From Eubacterium sp. MSJ-21 (lineage in GTDB: Bacteria > Bacillota > Clostridia > Lachnospirales > Lachnospiraceae): 64,000 nt of DNA. Of the stretch, positions 34,612 through 43,114 are shown piece after piece. Each line of letters opens with the position of its first letter. Position 1 is the stretch's first letter. The notes under the pieces were generated by a model, which did not search any database, was not told where the DNA came from, and saw nothing but the letters and a program-made list of their open reading frames with translations. The translations under genes and the position numbers were made by a program. The stretch is from the NCBI RefSeq assembly GCF_018918185.1, contig NZ_JAHLPZ010000006.1:1-64000 (forward strand), written 5' to 3'.

Positions 34612-34640
34612 ATTAAACCACGATTTTTTTTATTTGTCAA
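34612..34640 (-). promoter_or_regulatory. Strong promoter of the TrpX-type importer operon
   Basis: On the minus strand a consensus TTGACA (34635-34640) is followed after exactly 17 bp by TTTAAT (34612-34617). Confidence 0.85.
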
Positions 34641-34669
34641 TATTTTGTAACCTTTTTCCTCTGCCATGT

Positions 34670-34675
34670 GTATAA
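34670..34675 (+). promoter_or_regulatory. -10 box ahead of the ECF sigma gene
   Basis: TATAAT lies 41 bases ahead of the ECF sigma start with no clear -35 hexamer at the usual distance. Divergent from the importer promoter. Confidence 0.4.
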
Positions 34676-34715
34676 TCTTTGAAAGGCCTTTTGAAACAAA
34701 CGGAGGATATGCTAT

Positions 34716-35201
34716 ATGAGAATACCAATACGCATATTGATTGACGAATATCAATCTCATTTATACAGGATTGCCTTCAACATATGCAAGAACCGAGAAG
34801 ATGCCGAGGATATCGTACAGGACACATTTGTGCAATACCATATTGCAAATAAGGAATACGATGACGAGTCGCACATCCGTGCCTGGCTGATGCGGGTTAC
34901 CATCAACAAATCCAGAAACACACTCCGGTCGTTCTGGCGGAAGCACCGGCAATCCCTGGAATCCTATATGGAAGAGCTGAATTTTCCGGATTCACAGAGT
35001 GAAGAATTATTTGAAGCGGTTATGAAGCTTCCTGAAAAACAACGCACCGTGATTCATCTCTTTTATTATGAGGATTATTCCATCAAAGAAATCGCAGATA
35101 TCCTGAAGCTTAGCAAGAGCAATGTCAAAACCCGCTTAACCCGCGGACGGGCTATGCTGAAGGAACAATTAAAGGAGGCTTGGAATGATGAACAATCATG
35201 A
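34716..35201 (+). CDS. ECF-type RNA polymerase sigma factor
   Basis: The 161-residue protein has sigma region 2 (LYRIAFNICKNREDAEDIVQDTFVQ) and region 4 (LPEKQRTVIHLFYYEDYSIKEIADIL, KSNVKTRLTRGR), and lacks regions 1 and 3, as in ECF sigmas. It would direct RNA polymerase to its own regulon. It starts at ATG 34716 with CGGAGG upstream, and its end overlaps the next gene, an anti-sigma-like membrane protein. Confidence 0.93.
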   Translation: MRIPIRILIDEYQSHLYRIAFNICKNREDAEDIVQDTFVQYHIANKEYDDESHIRAWLMRVTINKSRNTLRSFWRKHRQSLESYMEELNFPDSQSEELFEAVMKLPEKQRTVIHLFYYEDYSIKEIADILKLSKSNVKTRLTRGRAMLKEQLKEAWNDEQS

Positions 35202-35862
35202 GAATTATAAAAAAGCATTTGACGCACTACAGACGGATGCCGAGATTCATTTAAACCGGACAGCCATCCGGCACAGCCGCACCACACGTGTTGTCCGGCG
35301 CATATGCTATACTGCCGCATGTCTGGTAATGCTTTTTGCCGCATCGAACGGCATCTGTTACGCAGCGACCGGGAAATCTCTCGTGCACACAATCATTGTT
35401 ATGGCAGATGGCTCGAACGTGGAGATCTCCGAGGACGACAACTCCGTTACATTTATCATCGAAAAAACAGGGGATCTTTCTTACACGACCGCCGAGAACG
35501 GACGCCTGTATCTGAATCTGAATGATGAGAAAACAGACATCACCGATCAGTGCAGTGACACGGACTATTTCCGGAAAGATTACACCGATTCCGAAGGAAA
35601 TACGCATGTGCTCATCGCAGGCGGAACTGTGGAAAGCTATGGCTGGGCAGAGTATATCTTCAATGCAGAGGGAAAATATATCTTCAACACGATGAATATC
35701 CCAACTGACGAGGCGAATCCGGATGCGACGCCTGTATGGTTTGCGAAAGCTGAAAAAGACCTTGGAGTTGACGCAGACGCTCTGTTAGAGCAGGGCGGCT
35801 CCTACAAAATAGATGAAACCGGCATCGAACAGACCGAAACCATGACAGAATCTGCACAATAA
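35185..35862 (+). CDS. Anti-sigma-like membrane protein
   Basis: The 225-residue protein has a basic cytoplasmic N-terminus of about 40 residues, one hydrophobic helix (about residues 40-60: ICYTAACLVMLFAASNGICY) and an acidic extracellular domain of about 160 residues. Its gene overlaps the sigma gene by 17 bases with AAAGGAGG as ribosome site. This pattern suits an anti-sigma factor that holds the sigma at the membrane, but no conserved anti-sigma zinc motif (HxxxCxxC) is visible, so the role is inferred from position. Confidence 0.75.
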   Translation: MMNNHENYKKAFDALQTDAEIHLNRTAIRHSRTTRVVRRICYTAACLVMLFAASNGICYAATGKSLVHTIIVMADGSNVEISEDDNSVTFIIEKTGDLSYTTAENGRLYLNLNDEKTDITDQCSDTDYFRKDYTDSEGNTHVLIAGGTVESYGWAEYIFNAEGKYIFNTMNIPTDEANPDATPVWFAKAEKDLGVDADALLEQGGSYKIDETGIEQTETMTESAQ

Positions 35863-35874
35863 TTGATTTTGCCG

Positions 35875-35903
35875 TTGCAACTACCCCCTGTATCCGCTAT
35901 AAT
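35875..35903 (+). promoter_or_regulatory. Promoter of the DUF285-repeat protein
   Basis: TTGCAA (35875-35880) and a perfect TATAAT (35898-35903) are spaced by 17 bp on the plus strand, right after the anti-sigma-like gene, so the next gene is transcribed separately. Confidence 0.75.
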
Positions 35904-35983
35904 CAATACAGACTGTTGTGCAAAATATGCAAATAATCATGCGTTTTTTGTACGAATTGATTAGCAGCAGGGGGTATTTTTTT

Positions 35984-36784
35984 ATGATAGCAGAAAAAGA
36001 AGAAATCGAACGTCAGAAAATATTCGGTCGTGACCATTTCGTATACGAAGAGAATTCTTATTTTATCGATGTCAATGATGACTCTGAGCGTATGTGGTTC
36101 CAGAACCGGATTGGTGTACCAAACTATAAATGGTTTCAGGAAGGTACCGGTGACAAGCACTGGGTATTGTATAACCCGGTCTGCTTCATGCCAACCAAGA
36201 ACTGGAACGGTAAAAAGATTCTGAAATTTAACTACCGGGAATTCAAAGGGGGACGGCTGGAGGTTCCGATCAATGCAAGCAGCTGCTGCGGTATGTTCTC
36301 CTGGGTAACGCTTCCGGAGGGCTTCCAGATCGGCGGACTGTTCAATACGCGTGGCATCAAGGATATGAACCTGATGTTCGCAGGCTGTGTTATGCCGAAG
36401 GGCTTCTCGCTCGGTGACCATTTCCACACGAAGGAAGTCGAAGATATGCGCTATATGTTCTATCAGAGTTCTGTATCCGAAGCGTTTGATTTCGGTAAGA
36501 TCTTTGATACATCGCATGTCACAAATATGGAATACATGTTCTCCGAATGCCGTATTCCGGATGGTCTGAAATTTCCGGAACGGTTCCTGACTGCGCAGGT
36601 AACGAACATGGATCACATGTTCTACGAAAGTATATTCCTGGGCAAAGCGGATTTCGGCGACGGATTCGTCGTATCGCCGGGCACAAACACGAACGATATG
36701 TTCACGGACTGCATGTTCGGGGACGAGAAGATTGATAACAAGTATAATCAGGATTTCAACTACGTGAAGTCCAGATTAAGTTGA
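35984..36784 (+). CDS. DUF285/BspA-type repeat protein, apparently cytoplasmic
   Basis: I place the start at ATG 35984 (MIAEKEEIERQK), with CAGGGGG upstream, giving 266 residues. From about residue 95 on, the protein is made of roughly 25-residue repeats with the pattern VTNMxYMFxxC, for example VEDMRYMFYQS, VTNMEYMFSEC and VTNMDHMFYES, as in DUF285 proteins. Usually such repeats are on secreted or surface lipoproteins. Here there is no signal peptide or anchor, so an intracellular protein is likely. Binding function is unknown. Confidence 0.75.
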   Translation: MIAEKEEIERQKIFGRDHFVYEENSYFIDVNDDSERMWFQNRIGVPNYKWFQEGTGDKHWVLYNPVCFMPTKNWNGKKILKFNYREFKGGRLEVPINASSCCGMFSWVTLPEGFQIGGLFNTRGIKDMNLMFAGCVMPKGFSLGDHFHTKEVEDMRYMFYQSSVSEAFDFGKIFDTSHVTNMEYMFSECRIPDGLKFPERFLTAQVTNMDHMFYESIFLGKADFGDGFVVSPGTNTNDMFTDCMFGDEKIDNKYNQDFNYVKSRLS

Positions 36785-36816
36785 CGGTTAACGGAATTTG
36801 CATGTACACTAACTAA

Positions 36817-36958
36817 AAAGAAACCACATGGATACATTCTACGCAGACGCGCTCCCGCTCGGTTCAGCACGTAGCGGTACTAAATTCGCGCTTCGCACTC
36901 ATTAAGTGCCGACGTGCTTCAACGGTCTGCTTTAGAATTGTATCCATGTGGTTTCTTT
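36817..36958. repeat. Long imperfect palindrome, about 142 bp
   Basis: The 20 bases AAAGAAACCACATGGATACA at 36817-36836 return inverted at the right end. Inside, TTCTACGCAGAC pairs with a GTCTGCTTTAGAA stretch, and CAGCACGT and GTACTAA are matched again on the other arm with small offsets. The apex has a GCGCTTCGC mini-hairpin. It can fold nearly end to end. It lies just after the DUF285 gene (plus strand) and can terminate it, but the internal sequence is far richer than a plain terminator. Confidence 0.7.
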
Positions 36959-37049
36959 ATTTACTTTATTGGTTTATGCAAATTCCTTACGCTTTACCTC
37001 AACCTTGCAAAGCGAAAGAAACACACCTGTCAAATGCACAGATATCCCG

Positions 37050-37254
37050 ATCGGATTCGAGTAATATACATATGTTTGGAACTTAGAAGTTCTTAATGTT
37101 CTGTTCATACTCAGCAATGTTTGAACACGATGTTCAAACAAGCCGCCACTGAGCCACGGATGGCGAATTGGCGGCGGTTGCGTTCGGTATTATGGTGTAA
37201 ATCAGAACATTTAGAACTTCTTAGTTTCAATACATCGTATTTACTCGAACCGAT
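37050..37254 (+). repeat. Structured repeat element, copy A (about 205 bp)
   Basis: About 53-base imperfect inverted arms (ATCGGATTCGAGTAA at the left; its complement at the right, and AGAAGTTCTTAATGTTCTG nearer the centre) enclose a core with a GCAA/TTGC closing pair, a hairpin TTTGAACA-CGA-TGTTCAAA and a second hairpin GCCGCC...GGCGGC holding GCCA-CGGA-TGGC. The core (CACTGAGCCACGGATGGCG and following) is almost identical to copy B at 59936-60187 in reverse orientation. It lies between convergent genes. Confidence 0.85.
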
Positions 37255-37288
37255 ACTGGATATATGCAGTTGATATGGTGTGTTTCGT

Positions 37289-38941
37289 TTATTTCACATA
37301 TTTCCGGTAGAACGTATCGAGTTCGAGCGGCTTGTCGTAGTAGTAGCCCTGGATGCATTCGACGCCTGCGTTTCGTACGATGGAGAGTGCTTCCACTTTT
37401 TCGACGCCTTCCGCACAGACTGCGATACCAACCTTCTTGCAGTATGTAACGATGAATTCGATCAGCGCTTTGTCCTTCGGTTTCTCCGTGATGCTCCGCG
37501 TCATCGTGTGGTCGAGCTTCACCATGTCGGCAGGAATGTCTTTGAGCACGGTCAGTGACGCATAGCCGGTTCCAAAGTCGTCAAGCGCAATGCTGACACC
37601 CGCATCCTTGAACGTCTGCAGGACGTCCGATAGAAATGACGTCTGCTCCACGCGGCAGCTCTCCGTCAATTCCAGCATAACTGCATCATGTGGAAGCTGA
37701 TAGTGATCGAGCCGTTCCACGACATAACCTAAGAGCTCCGGATCTTTGAACTGTACATAAGACACATTGATCTGCAGGCGTTTCAGTGGCAAATGCCCGA
37801 TCTGTTCCCGCCATTCGGCAAGTGTCTGCAGCGACCGGTCGATCACCCATTTTCCAACCCGGATGATCTCCTTGGAATTCTCCAGAATCGGAATAAAATC
37901 CATCGGACTGATCACACCAAATTCCGGATGGGTAAAGCGGAGTAATACTTCCGCTGCATCGCAGACCTCACTCTTCGTCTCCACGATCGGCTGCATTACA
38001 ATACGGAAGCCCTTACAGTCTTCCTCCACGCACTCCCGGATTGCATCCTTCAGGCGTGTCATATATTTCTTCTGTGCGAACAGCTCCTTGCTGTAGAATA
38101 CAACATCATCGGTATTCGTCAGTTTTGCATGATCAAGGGCGTAGAACAGATTACTCTGAATCTGGTCCAAGAACTCCCCATCCTCCGGGAAGAACGCTGC
38201 CGCTGCCTTAATCCGCAGGTGTACCACCTGACCGGATACAACCAGATTCCGCATAAAGTTGTCTACGAATTTCTTGTATTCTACAATACGCTCCACACCT
38301 GCATCCTGCATGACAATCGCAAAATTCGCCCCGTCCATCCGGAATACATGGCAGTTGTGGCGCACACCCTCACGCAGCTTGTCTCCGATCAGGGCAAGTA
38401 CCTTGTCTCCATAATCATAACTGTACTCTGCATTGATCCGCTTGAAGTTCTCCAGTCCGATCATAAGGATTCCTCCCCGCACGCGGTCATCCAGTAAACA
38501 GTTTAGCTCACTCCGGAACTGATGAACAGTCCACAAATTCGTAACTGCATCGATTTTTGTCTGATAGCCCATATTCGTTACAATGCCACCAAACCATTCT
38601 GCTTTTCCATCCGCATCATAAGTCATGTATCCGCGGCAATTGACCCACACATACTCCCCTTGAGCGTTCTTGATACGATACTCACAGTTGTGATACGGCG
38701 TTACGCCATGGAGAAGCTCCATAAGACTATCTGTATATGCTTCCACATCCTCCGGATGAATCCGGCTGATCCATTCCCTCGTGGAATCTCCGAATATCTC
38801 CCCCGGCAATCCAAAATATTCCACTGCCGATGCAGACCAGCGTATCATGTCTTCTTTTAAATTGCCATAAAATAAAAATGTTTTGCCCGGTGCTTTGGAT
38901 ACCAGGTCAAAATAACGTGACTCAAATTCTGACTTGTCCAC
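37289..38941 (-). CDS. PAS-GGDEF-EAL cyclic-di-GMP signalling protein
   Basis: The 550-residue protein has a PAS domain (about residues 15-125, ending in YMTYDADGKAEWFGGIVTN), a GGDEF domain (about 135-290) whose signature is degraded to RMDGANF, and an EAL domain (about 300-550) with AEVLLRF, NVSYVQF, ELTESC, DDFGTGYAS, KLD and EGVE. The EAL metal and catalytic residues look complete, so it probably hydrolyses c-di-GMP while the GGDEF part is inactive or regulatory. There is no membrane helix. It starts at GTG 38941 with GGAAGGAG upstream. Confidence 0.9.
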   Translation of the reverse strand: MDKSEFESRYFDLVSKAPGKTFLFYGNLKEDMIRWSASAVEYFGLPGEIFGDSTREWISRIHPEDVEAYTDSLMELLHGVTPYHNCEYRIKNAQGEYVWVNCRGYMTYDADGKAEWFGGIVTNMGYQTKIDAVTNLWTVHQFRSELNCLLDDRVRGGILMIGLENFKRINAEYSYDYGDKVLALIGDKLREGVRHNCHVFRMDGANFAIVMQDAGVERIVEYKKFVDNFMRNLVVSGQVVHLRIKAAAAFFPEDGEFLDQIQSNLFYALDHAKLTNTDDVVFYSKELFAQKKYMTRLKDAIRECVEEDCKGFRIVMQPIVETKSEVCDAAEVLLRFTHPEFGVISPMDFIPILENSKEIIRVGKWVIDRSLQTLAEWREQIGHLPLKRLQINVSYVQFKDPELLGYVVERLDHYQLPHDAVMLELTESCRVEQTSFLSDVLQTFKDAGVSIALDDFGTGYASLTVLKDIPADMVKLDHTMTRSITEKPKDKALIEFIVTYCKKVGIAVCAEGVEKVEALSIVRNAGVECIQGYYYDKPLELDTFYRKYVK

Positions 38942-39007
38942 TCATACACGCTCCTTCCCTCATGCTTTTCATTCTCTTGTGTATGCATATCAGAATATTT
39001 ACATTTT

Positions 39008-39637
39008 TTACATATTCTTTCTTATTCCATTATATAGGATATTTTCCAAATAGGCAATACATACTGCCAGAATATGAAAACAATCGTGCAAAACCGTTCC
39101 ATTTCCCTCCGATTCCTTCCGATACGAACGGTACAAACTGTTGAAGCTTGTCCGGGAAAAGCATTTATCTACCGCATCCCGCATATTCGGCAGGACTGCA
39201 AGCATATCCCGCATATAGATATGCAGTTGTTTCTCGTAGGCAATATGTGCAAAAAATCCCCCGGTGTACCGCATCGTATGTGGAAAAGTAAAACGATCCG
39301 CCAGATAATGTGTCGCCTTTCCAAGCCGGTAATAGTCATGCACCGACAGCTTCCCGCGCTTTTTTAGCTCATGGTACATCCGGTTGACAAAAAAACGGGA
39401 GCCTTCCGCCGTATGTCCACCGATCAGCATACGCCGGTGGTCATTTATCGACAAAGGTCCCGCATCTTTTTGTTGTCTATGGGCGCGTAGCAACTGAAAA
39501 TATCCGTGGATGTATGAACATTTGTTAACATCCGGCATGATATTCCCAATTACAAATGCGTATTTTTTGGCTGGTTCTTCTATCTCAAATACACGTGCAA
39601 GATAATGCCCTAAGGCAAGGTGATCTTTGGTTTGCAT
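39008..39637 (-). CDS. Zinc-dependent phospholipase C-family protein
   Basis: The 209-residue protein has the His/Asp pattern of this family: DHLALGHYLA at the start, IGNIMPDVNKCSYIHG, HTAEGSRFF, then GKATHYLADRFTFPHTMRY. These residues bind zinc ions in relatives of bacterial phospholipase C. It has no signal peptide, so an intracellular hydrolase is likely. It is 11 bases downstream of the serine acetyltransferase gene and probably shares its transcript. Confidence 0.8.
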   Translation of the reverse strand: MQTKDHLALGHYLARVFEIEEPAKKYAFVIGNIMPDVNKCSYIHGYFQLLRAHRQQKDAGPLSINDHRRMLIGGHTAEGSRFFVNRMYHELKKRGKLSVHDYYRLGKATHYLADRFTFPHTMRYTGGFFAHIAYEKQLHIYMRDMLAVLPNMRDAVDKCFSRTSFNSLYRSYRKESEGNGTVLHDCFHILAVCIAYLENILYNGIRKNM

Positions 39638-39648
39638 AAATCGAATCC

Positions 39649-40545
39649 CTACTTCTGTTCTTTTATTTCCAGCTCCGGCTGCATCGAAGCAACCTTCGTG
39701 TTCGCCGGGATGGATGTTGTGACAAAAGAGTTTCCGGCTACAACAGAATTCTCACCGATCACAGTCTCGCCACCTAAGATAGTAGTATTCGCATAAATCA
39801 CAACATTATTCTCGATCGTCGGATGACGCTTCACACCGGAAAGCAGCTGTCCCTTCCGTGTGGAGAGCGCACCAAGCGTTACGCCCTGATAGATCTTCAC
39901 ATGATCGCCAATGGTCGTCGTCTCGCCGATGACGATTCCCGTACCATGATCGATACAGAAATATTCGCCGATCGTCGCACCCGGATTAATGTCGATTCCG
40001 GTCAGTCCGTGTGCATATTCCGTCATGATACGCGGAATATACGGTACATTTAACTCATACAGGACATGTGCATACCGATATACAAAAATCGTAAAAATCC
40101 CCGGATAAGAGAGGATGATATCCTGGTGGTCCTTCGCCGCCGGATCGCCGTTAAACTCCGCATCCACGTCCTTTAGGATCATCGCCTGAATATCCGGAAT
40201 CTTCGCGATAAATGTTGAAGTATACTCCTCCGCTTTCGCCCGGATATCTGCATCGGCAAGCTCCTTGTTATCGAACTTTAACGCGACACGGACCTGCTTA
40301 AACAACCGTTCATAAAGGATTGCCAGCGTGCTTCCCGCGAAATTATCCTTGGAAACATATGCCATATTTTCAGAGCCGAAAAATCCCGGAAATGTGACCG
40401 TGCGCAGCTCTTCTATGATTGAAATGATTGCGTCCCTGTTCGGTACACAATCACCGAGTGACATATCAAAAATCTTCTGTGCTTCGTAGTTTTCCTTCAG
40501 GCGCGCGGTTGCCTCCTGAATGGTTTTATTTACAATTGTTCCCAT
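39649..40545 (-). CDS. Serine O-acetyltransferase (EpsC/CysE type)
   Basis: I use the ATG at 40545 (MGTIVNKT), with GGAGG upstream, giving 298 residues. The C-terminal left-handed beta helix has the hexapeptide repeats GINPGATIGEYFCIDHGTGI, VIGETTTIGDHV and HPTIENNVVIYANTTILGG. The N-terminal helical domain is long, as in the EpsC subgroup. It makes O-acetylserine, the precursor for cysteine. No other cysteine genes are next to it. Confidence 0.92.
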   Translation of the reverse strand: MGTIVNKTIQEATARLKENYEAQKIFDMSLGDCVPNRDAIISIIEELRTVTFPGFFGSENMAYVSKDNFAGSTLAILYERLFKQVRVALKFDNKELADADIRAKAEEYTSTFIAKIPDIQAMILKDVDAEFNGDPAAKDHQDIILSYPGIFTIFVYRYAHVLYELNVPYIPRIMTEYAHGLTGIDINPGATIGEYFCIDHGTGIVIGETTTIGDHVKIYQGVTLGALSTRKGQLLSGVKRHPTIENNVVIYANTTILGGETVIGENSVVAGNSFVTTSIPANTKVASMQPELEIKEQK

Positions 40546-40761
40546 AATCTGCCTCCAATATCTATTCAAACCATAACCACCTCACGCTCTCAGATGCATA
40601 TGCCGGACTGCATTTTATACCGGACGCATATATTGCATTTCTGTTCATACTATATTATGATATAGAAAAATTGCGCGGATGTGCAATGGTTATTTGTATT
40701 TTCAATATGTATACTATACTATTATAAAACAAAAAAGTCCAAGGAATTTTTCGGAGGAACT

Positions 40762-41853
40762 ATGAATAAGAAAGCATTGATTGCTATGAGCGGCGGTGTC
40801 GACAGCAGCGTGGCAGCTTTCCTGATGAAGGAGCAGGGCTACGAATGTATCGGTGCCACCATGAAATTATATCAAAACGATGACATCGTCATCAACAAGG
40901 AACATACCTGCTGTTCCCTAGATGACGTGGAGGATGCACGTGCAGTGGCACATTCGATGGGGATGGATCACTATGTCATGAACTTCAAGGAGCATTTCAA
41001 GGAGCAGGTCATGGACAAGTTTGTGCACTGCTACGAATGTGGTATCACACCGAACCCCTGCATCGACTGTAACCGTTATCTGAAATTCGAATATCTGTAC
41101 AAGCGGGCACAGGAGCTTGGAATGGATTATGTAGTTACCGGACATTATGCACAGATCGCTCAGGATGCGGCAACCGGTCGTTATCTCTTGAAGAAAGCGG
41201 TCGACCTGGGCAAAGATCAGAGCTATGTGCTTTATTCCCTGACGCAGGAGCAGCTTGCACACACACAGTTTCCGCTCGGCGGCATGCCGAAAAGCGAGAC
41301 ACGTGCCATTGCGGAAGCACATGGATTTGTGAACGCAAAAAAACATGACAGTCAGGATATCTGCTTCGTGCCGGATGGAAACTATGCGAAATTCATCGAA
41401 CAGCATGCGTGCAGGACATATCCGGAAGGTGATTTCGTTGATGTCCACGGCAATGTCCTAGGGCGCCACAAGGGTATCATCCGCTACACGATCGGACAGC
41501 GCAAAGGACTTGGTCTGGCACTAAAGGAGCCGATGTATGTCATGGATGTTGACATCGAGAAAAACCAGGTTGTCCTAGGGAGAAACAAAGACCTCTTCTC
41601 GAAGCGTCTTGTCGCAGATGATGTGAATCTCATCTCAATCGACCATATCGATGCCCCAATCCGCGTCACGGCGAAGGTGCGTTATCGTCATACGGAAGCA
41701 CCGGCAACCGTGAATCCACTTCCGGATGGAAAGATCGAAGTCATCTTCGACGAACCGCAGCGCGCGATCACGAAAGGGCAGGCAGTTGTCCTCTATGATG
41801 GGGATATCGTCGTCGGTGGCGGCACGATCTGTGAGACAGAGAAATTATATTGA
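40762..41853 (+). CDS. mnmA: tRNA-specific 2-thiouridylase MnmA
   Basis: The start is ATG 40762 with CGGAGGA upstream, giving 363 residues. The PP-loop AMSGGVDSSVAA is at the N-terminus, the catalytic Cys lies in NPCIDCNRYLKF (about residue 98) and the second in SQDICFVPDGNY (about residue 198), and the C-terminal barrel follows. MnmA puts sulfur on U34 of tRNAs for Lys, Glu and Gln. An upstream in-frame ATG at 40681 has no ribosome site. It is a single gene here, ended by the hairpin at 41885. Confidence 0.95.
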   Translation: MNKKALIAMSGGVDSSVAAFLMKEQGYECIGATMKLYQNDDIVINKEHTCCSLDDVEDARAVAHSMGMDHYVMNFKEHFKEQVMDKFVHCYECGITPNPCIDCNRYLKFEYLYKRAQELGMDYVVTGHYAQIAQDAATGRYLLKKAVDLGKDQSYVLYSLTQEQLAHTQFPLGGMPKSETRAIAEAHGFVNAKKHDSQDICFVPDGNYAKFIEQHACRTYPEGDFVDVHGNVLGRHKGIIRYTIGQRKGLGLALKEPMYVMDVDIEKNQVVLGRNKDLFSKRLVADDVNLISIDHIDAPIRVTAKVRYRHTEAPATVNPLPDGKIEVIFDEPQRAITKGQAVVLYDGDIVVGGGTICETEKLY

Positions 41854-41884
41854 CCTTATTCTCATATATGACGATCAACTACAA

Positions 41885-41914
41885 GAAAACACGGCAGTTT
41901 CCCGCCGTGTTTTC
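41885..41914. terminator. Bidirectional terminator between mnmA and the BMP-like gene
   Basis: A perfect 11-bp stem GAAAACACGGC/GCCGTGTTTTC with an 8-base loop sits between the convergent ends of mnmA and the BMP-like gene, with short T tracts on each side. Confidence 0.85.
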
Positions 41915-41917
41915 CCT

Positions 41918-43114
41918 TTATTCTTCAATTGTGATAACATCCTGCAGAATATAATCAAAGGTTGGTGCCGAGCAGTTCCGGTTCTCCACATACTCTTTGT
42001 TCAAGTCGTAAGTGTCGCTCGCGTCATTCGGATTTACGCCGAGATAATCGCCCTGAAATACATGCATATTCCCTTTTTTGAAAGCATTTACCAATTCTTC
42101 CACCTTCTCGCTCGTTCCATCAGCGGCAATAACCTCATTTAACTCAAGCATCTGTACCCAGTCTTCGTCGAAACCGGCACCGATATCCTGCCCGTTCACA
42201 TTTCCCTTTACACGAGACTCGATAGACTTATCATCGAGCACTGCGCCGACCGCTTCTACCATATACGGCCCCCAGTTGATCTTGCATCCGGTCAGATAGG
42301 CGGTCGGAGCCACATCAGCCATGCTCTGATTGTAGGATGCAAGGTAAACCTCTGCCTTGCTCCCGGTTTCCTCGCAGGCAACTGCCGGTCCGGTCGTATC
42401 GGAATGTTGGGATAAGATCACGCAGCCTTCCGCGATCAGCACCTGTGCACATTTCTTCTCCAATACATAATCATCCCAGGTATTCGTGTAGCGGACAACC
42501 ATCGTTGCTTCCGGCACAACTGAACGGACACCAAGGAAGAATGCCGTATAACCAGAGATCACTTCCGCATATGGATAAGCACCGACATAGCCAACCTTCG
42601 CCTGTTCCGGTGTAATCTTTCCTTCATCGATCAACTCTTTGAGTTTCATTCCCGCAACTACACCGGAGACATACCGTCCCTCATAGATTGCACCCATGAA
42701 TGTGTGATAGTTCACAAGCGCAGGATCATCATTCGCATTGGCACAGGTTGCCTGACAAAACTCGATCATCGGATATTTTTCTGCGAATTGCTTCATCGTC
42801 ACGCCGTATCCGTAGCTTGTACCAAAGATAATATCACAGCCGGCATCGACCAACTCCTGCAGAGCTTCCGTCTCGCTGCCTTCCGGTATGTTGTATTTGC
42901 TGATTACCTGCACCTGATCATCGTATGTGTTCACGATTGCATTCTGCGCCTTGACGAAATTCATCGTGTACGCCGTGCTCTCGTCACCCACATAGATGAT
43001 GCCGACCGTCACCTTTTTTTCTTCCTGCTTGTCAAACACCGTACGCTGCAGCACGAAGATTGCAAGGACCGCAAGGCACGCACTTAAAAATGTCAGAATA
43101 TATGTTTTCTTCAT
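41918..43114 (-). CDS. BMP-family (PnrA-like) substrate-binding protein, membrane-anchored
   Basis: The 398-residue protein has an N-terminal hydrophobic helix (about residues 4-24), an SLBP fold of the Bmp/PnrA family: VTVGIIYVGDES, GCDIIFGTSYGYGVTMKQFAEKYP, GAIYEGRYVSGVVAGMKL, KVGYVGAYPYAEVISGYTAFFLG, VRYTNTWDD and QHSDTTGPA. Relatives bind nucleosides for ABC importers. Here no ABC genes are near. LSAC resembles a lipobox, but the hydrophobic stretch continues past it, so a signal anchor is also possible. Its start overlaps the stop of the HD-GYP gene by 4 bases, so the two are coupled. Confidence 0.85.
   Translation of the reverse strand: MKKTYILTFLSACLAVLAIFVLQRTVFDKQEEKKVTVGIIYVGDESTAYTMNFVKAQNAIVNTYDDQVQVISKYNIPEGSETEALQELVDAGCDIIFGTSYGYGVTMKQFAEKYPMIEFCQATCANANDDPALVNYHTFMGAIYEGRYVSGVVAGMKLKELIDEGKITPEQAKVGYVGAYPYAEVISGYTAFFLGVRSVVPEATMVVRYTNTWDDYVLEKKCAQVLIAEGCVILSQHSDTTGPAVACEETGSKAEVYLASYNQSMADVAPTAYLTGCKINWGPYMVEAVGAVLDDKSIESRVKGNVNGQDIGAGFDEDWVQMLELNEVIAADGTSEKVEELVNAFKKGNMHVFQGDYLGVNPNDASDTYDLNKEYVENRNCSAPTFDYILQDVITIEE

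Noticed and set aside
37144-37156. GCCACTG inside the structured repeat resembles the conserved end of cobalamin riboswitches.
   Set aside because: The other riboswitch core blocks (B12 box, GGGAA region) are absent, both copies are far from cob genes and between convergent gene ends.
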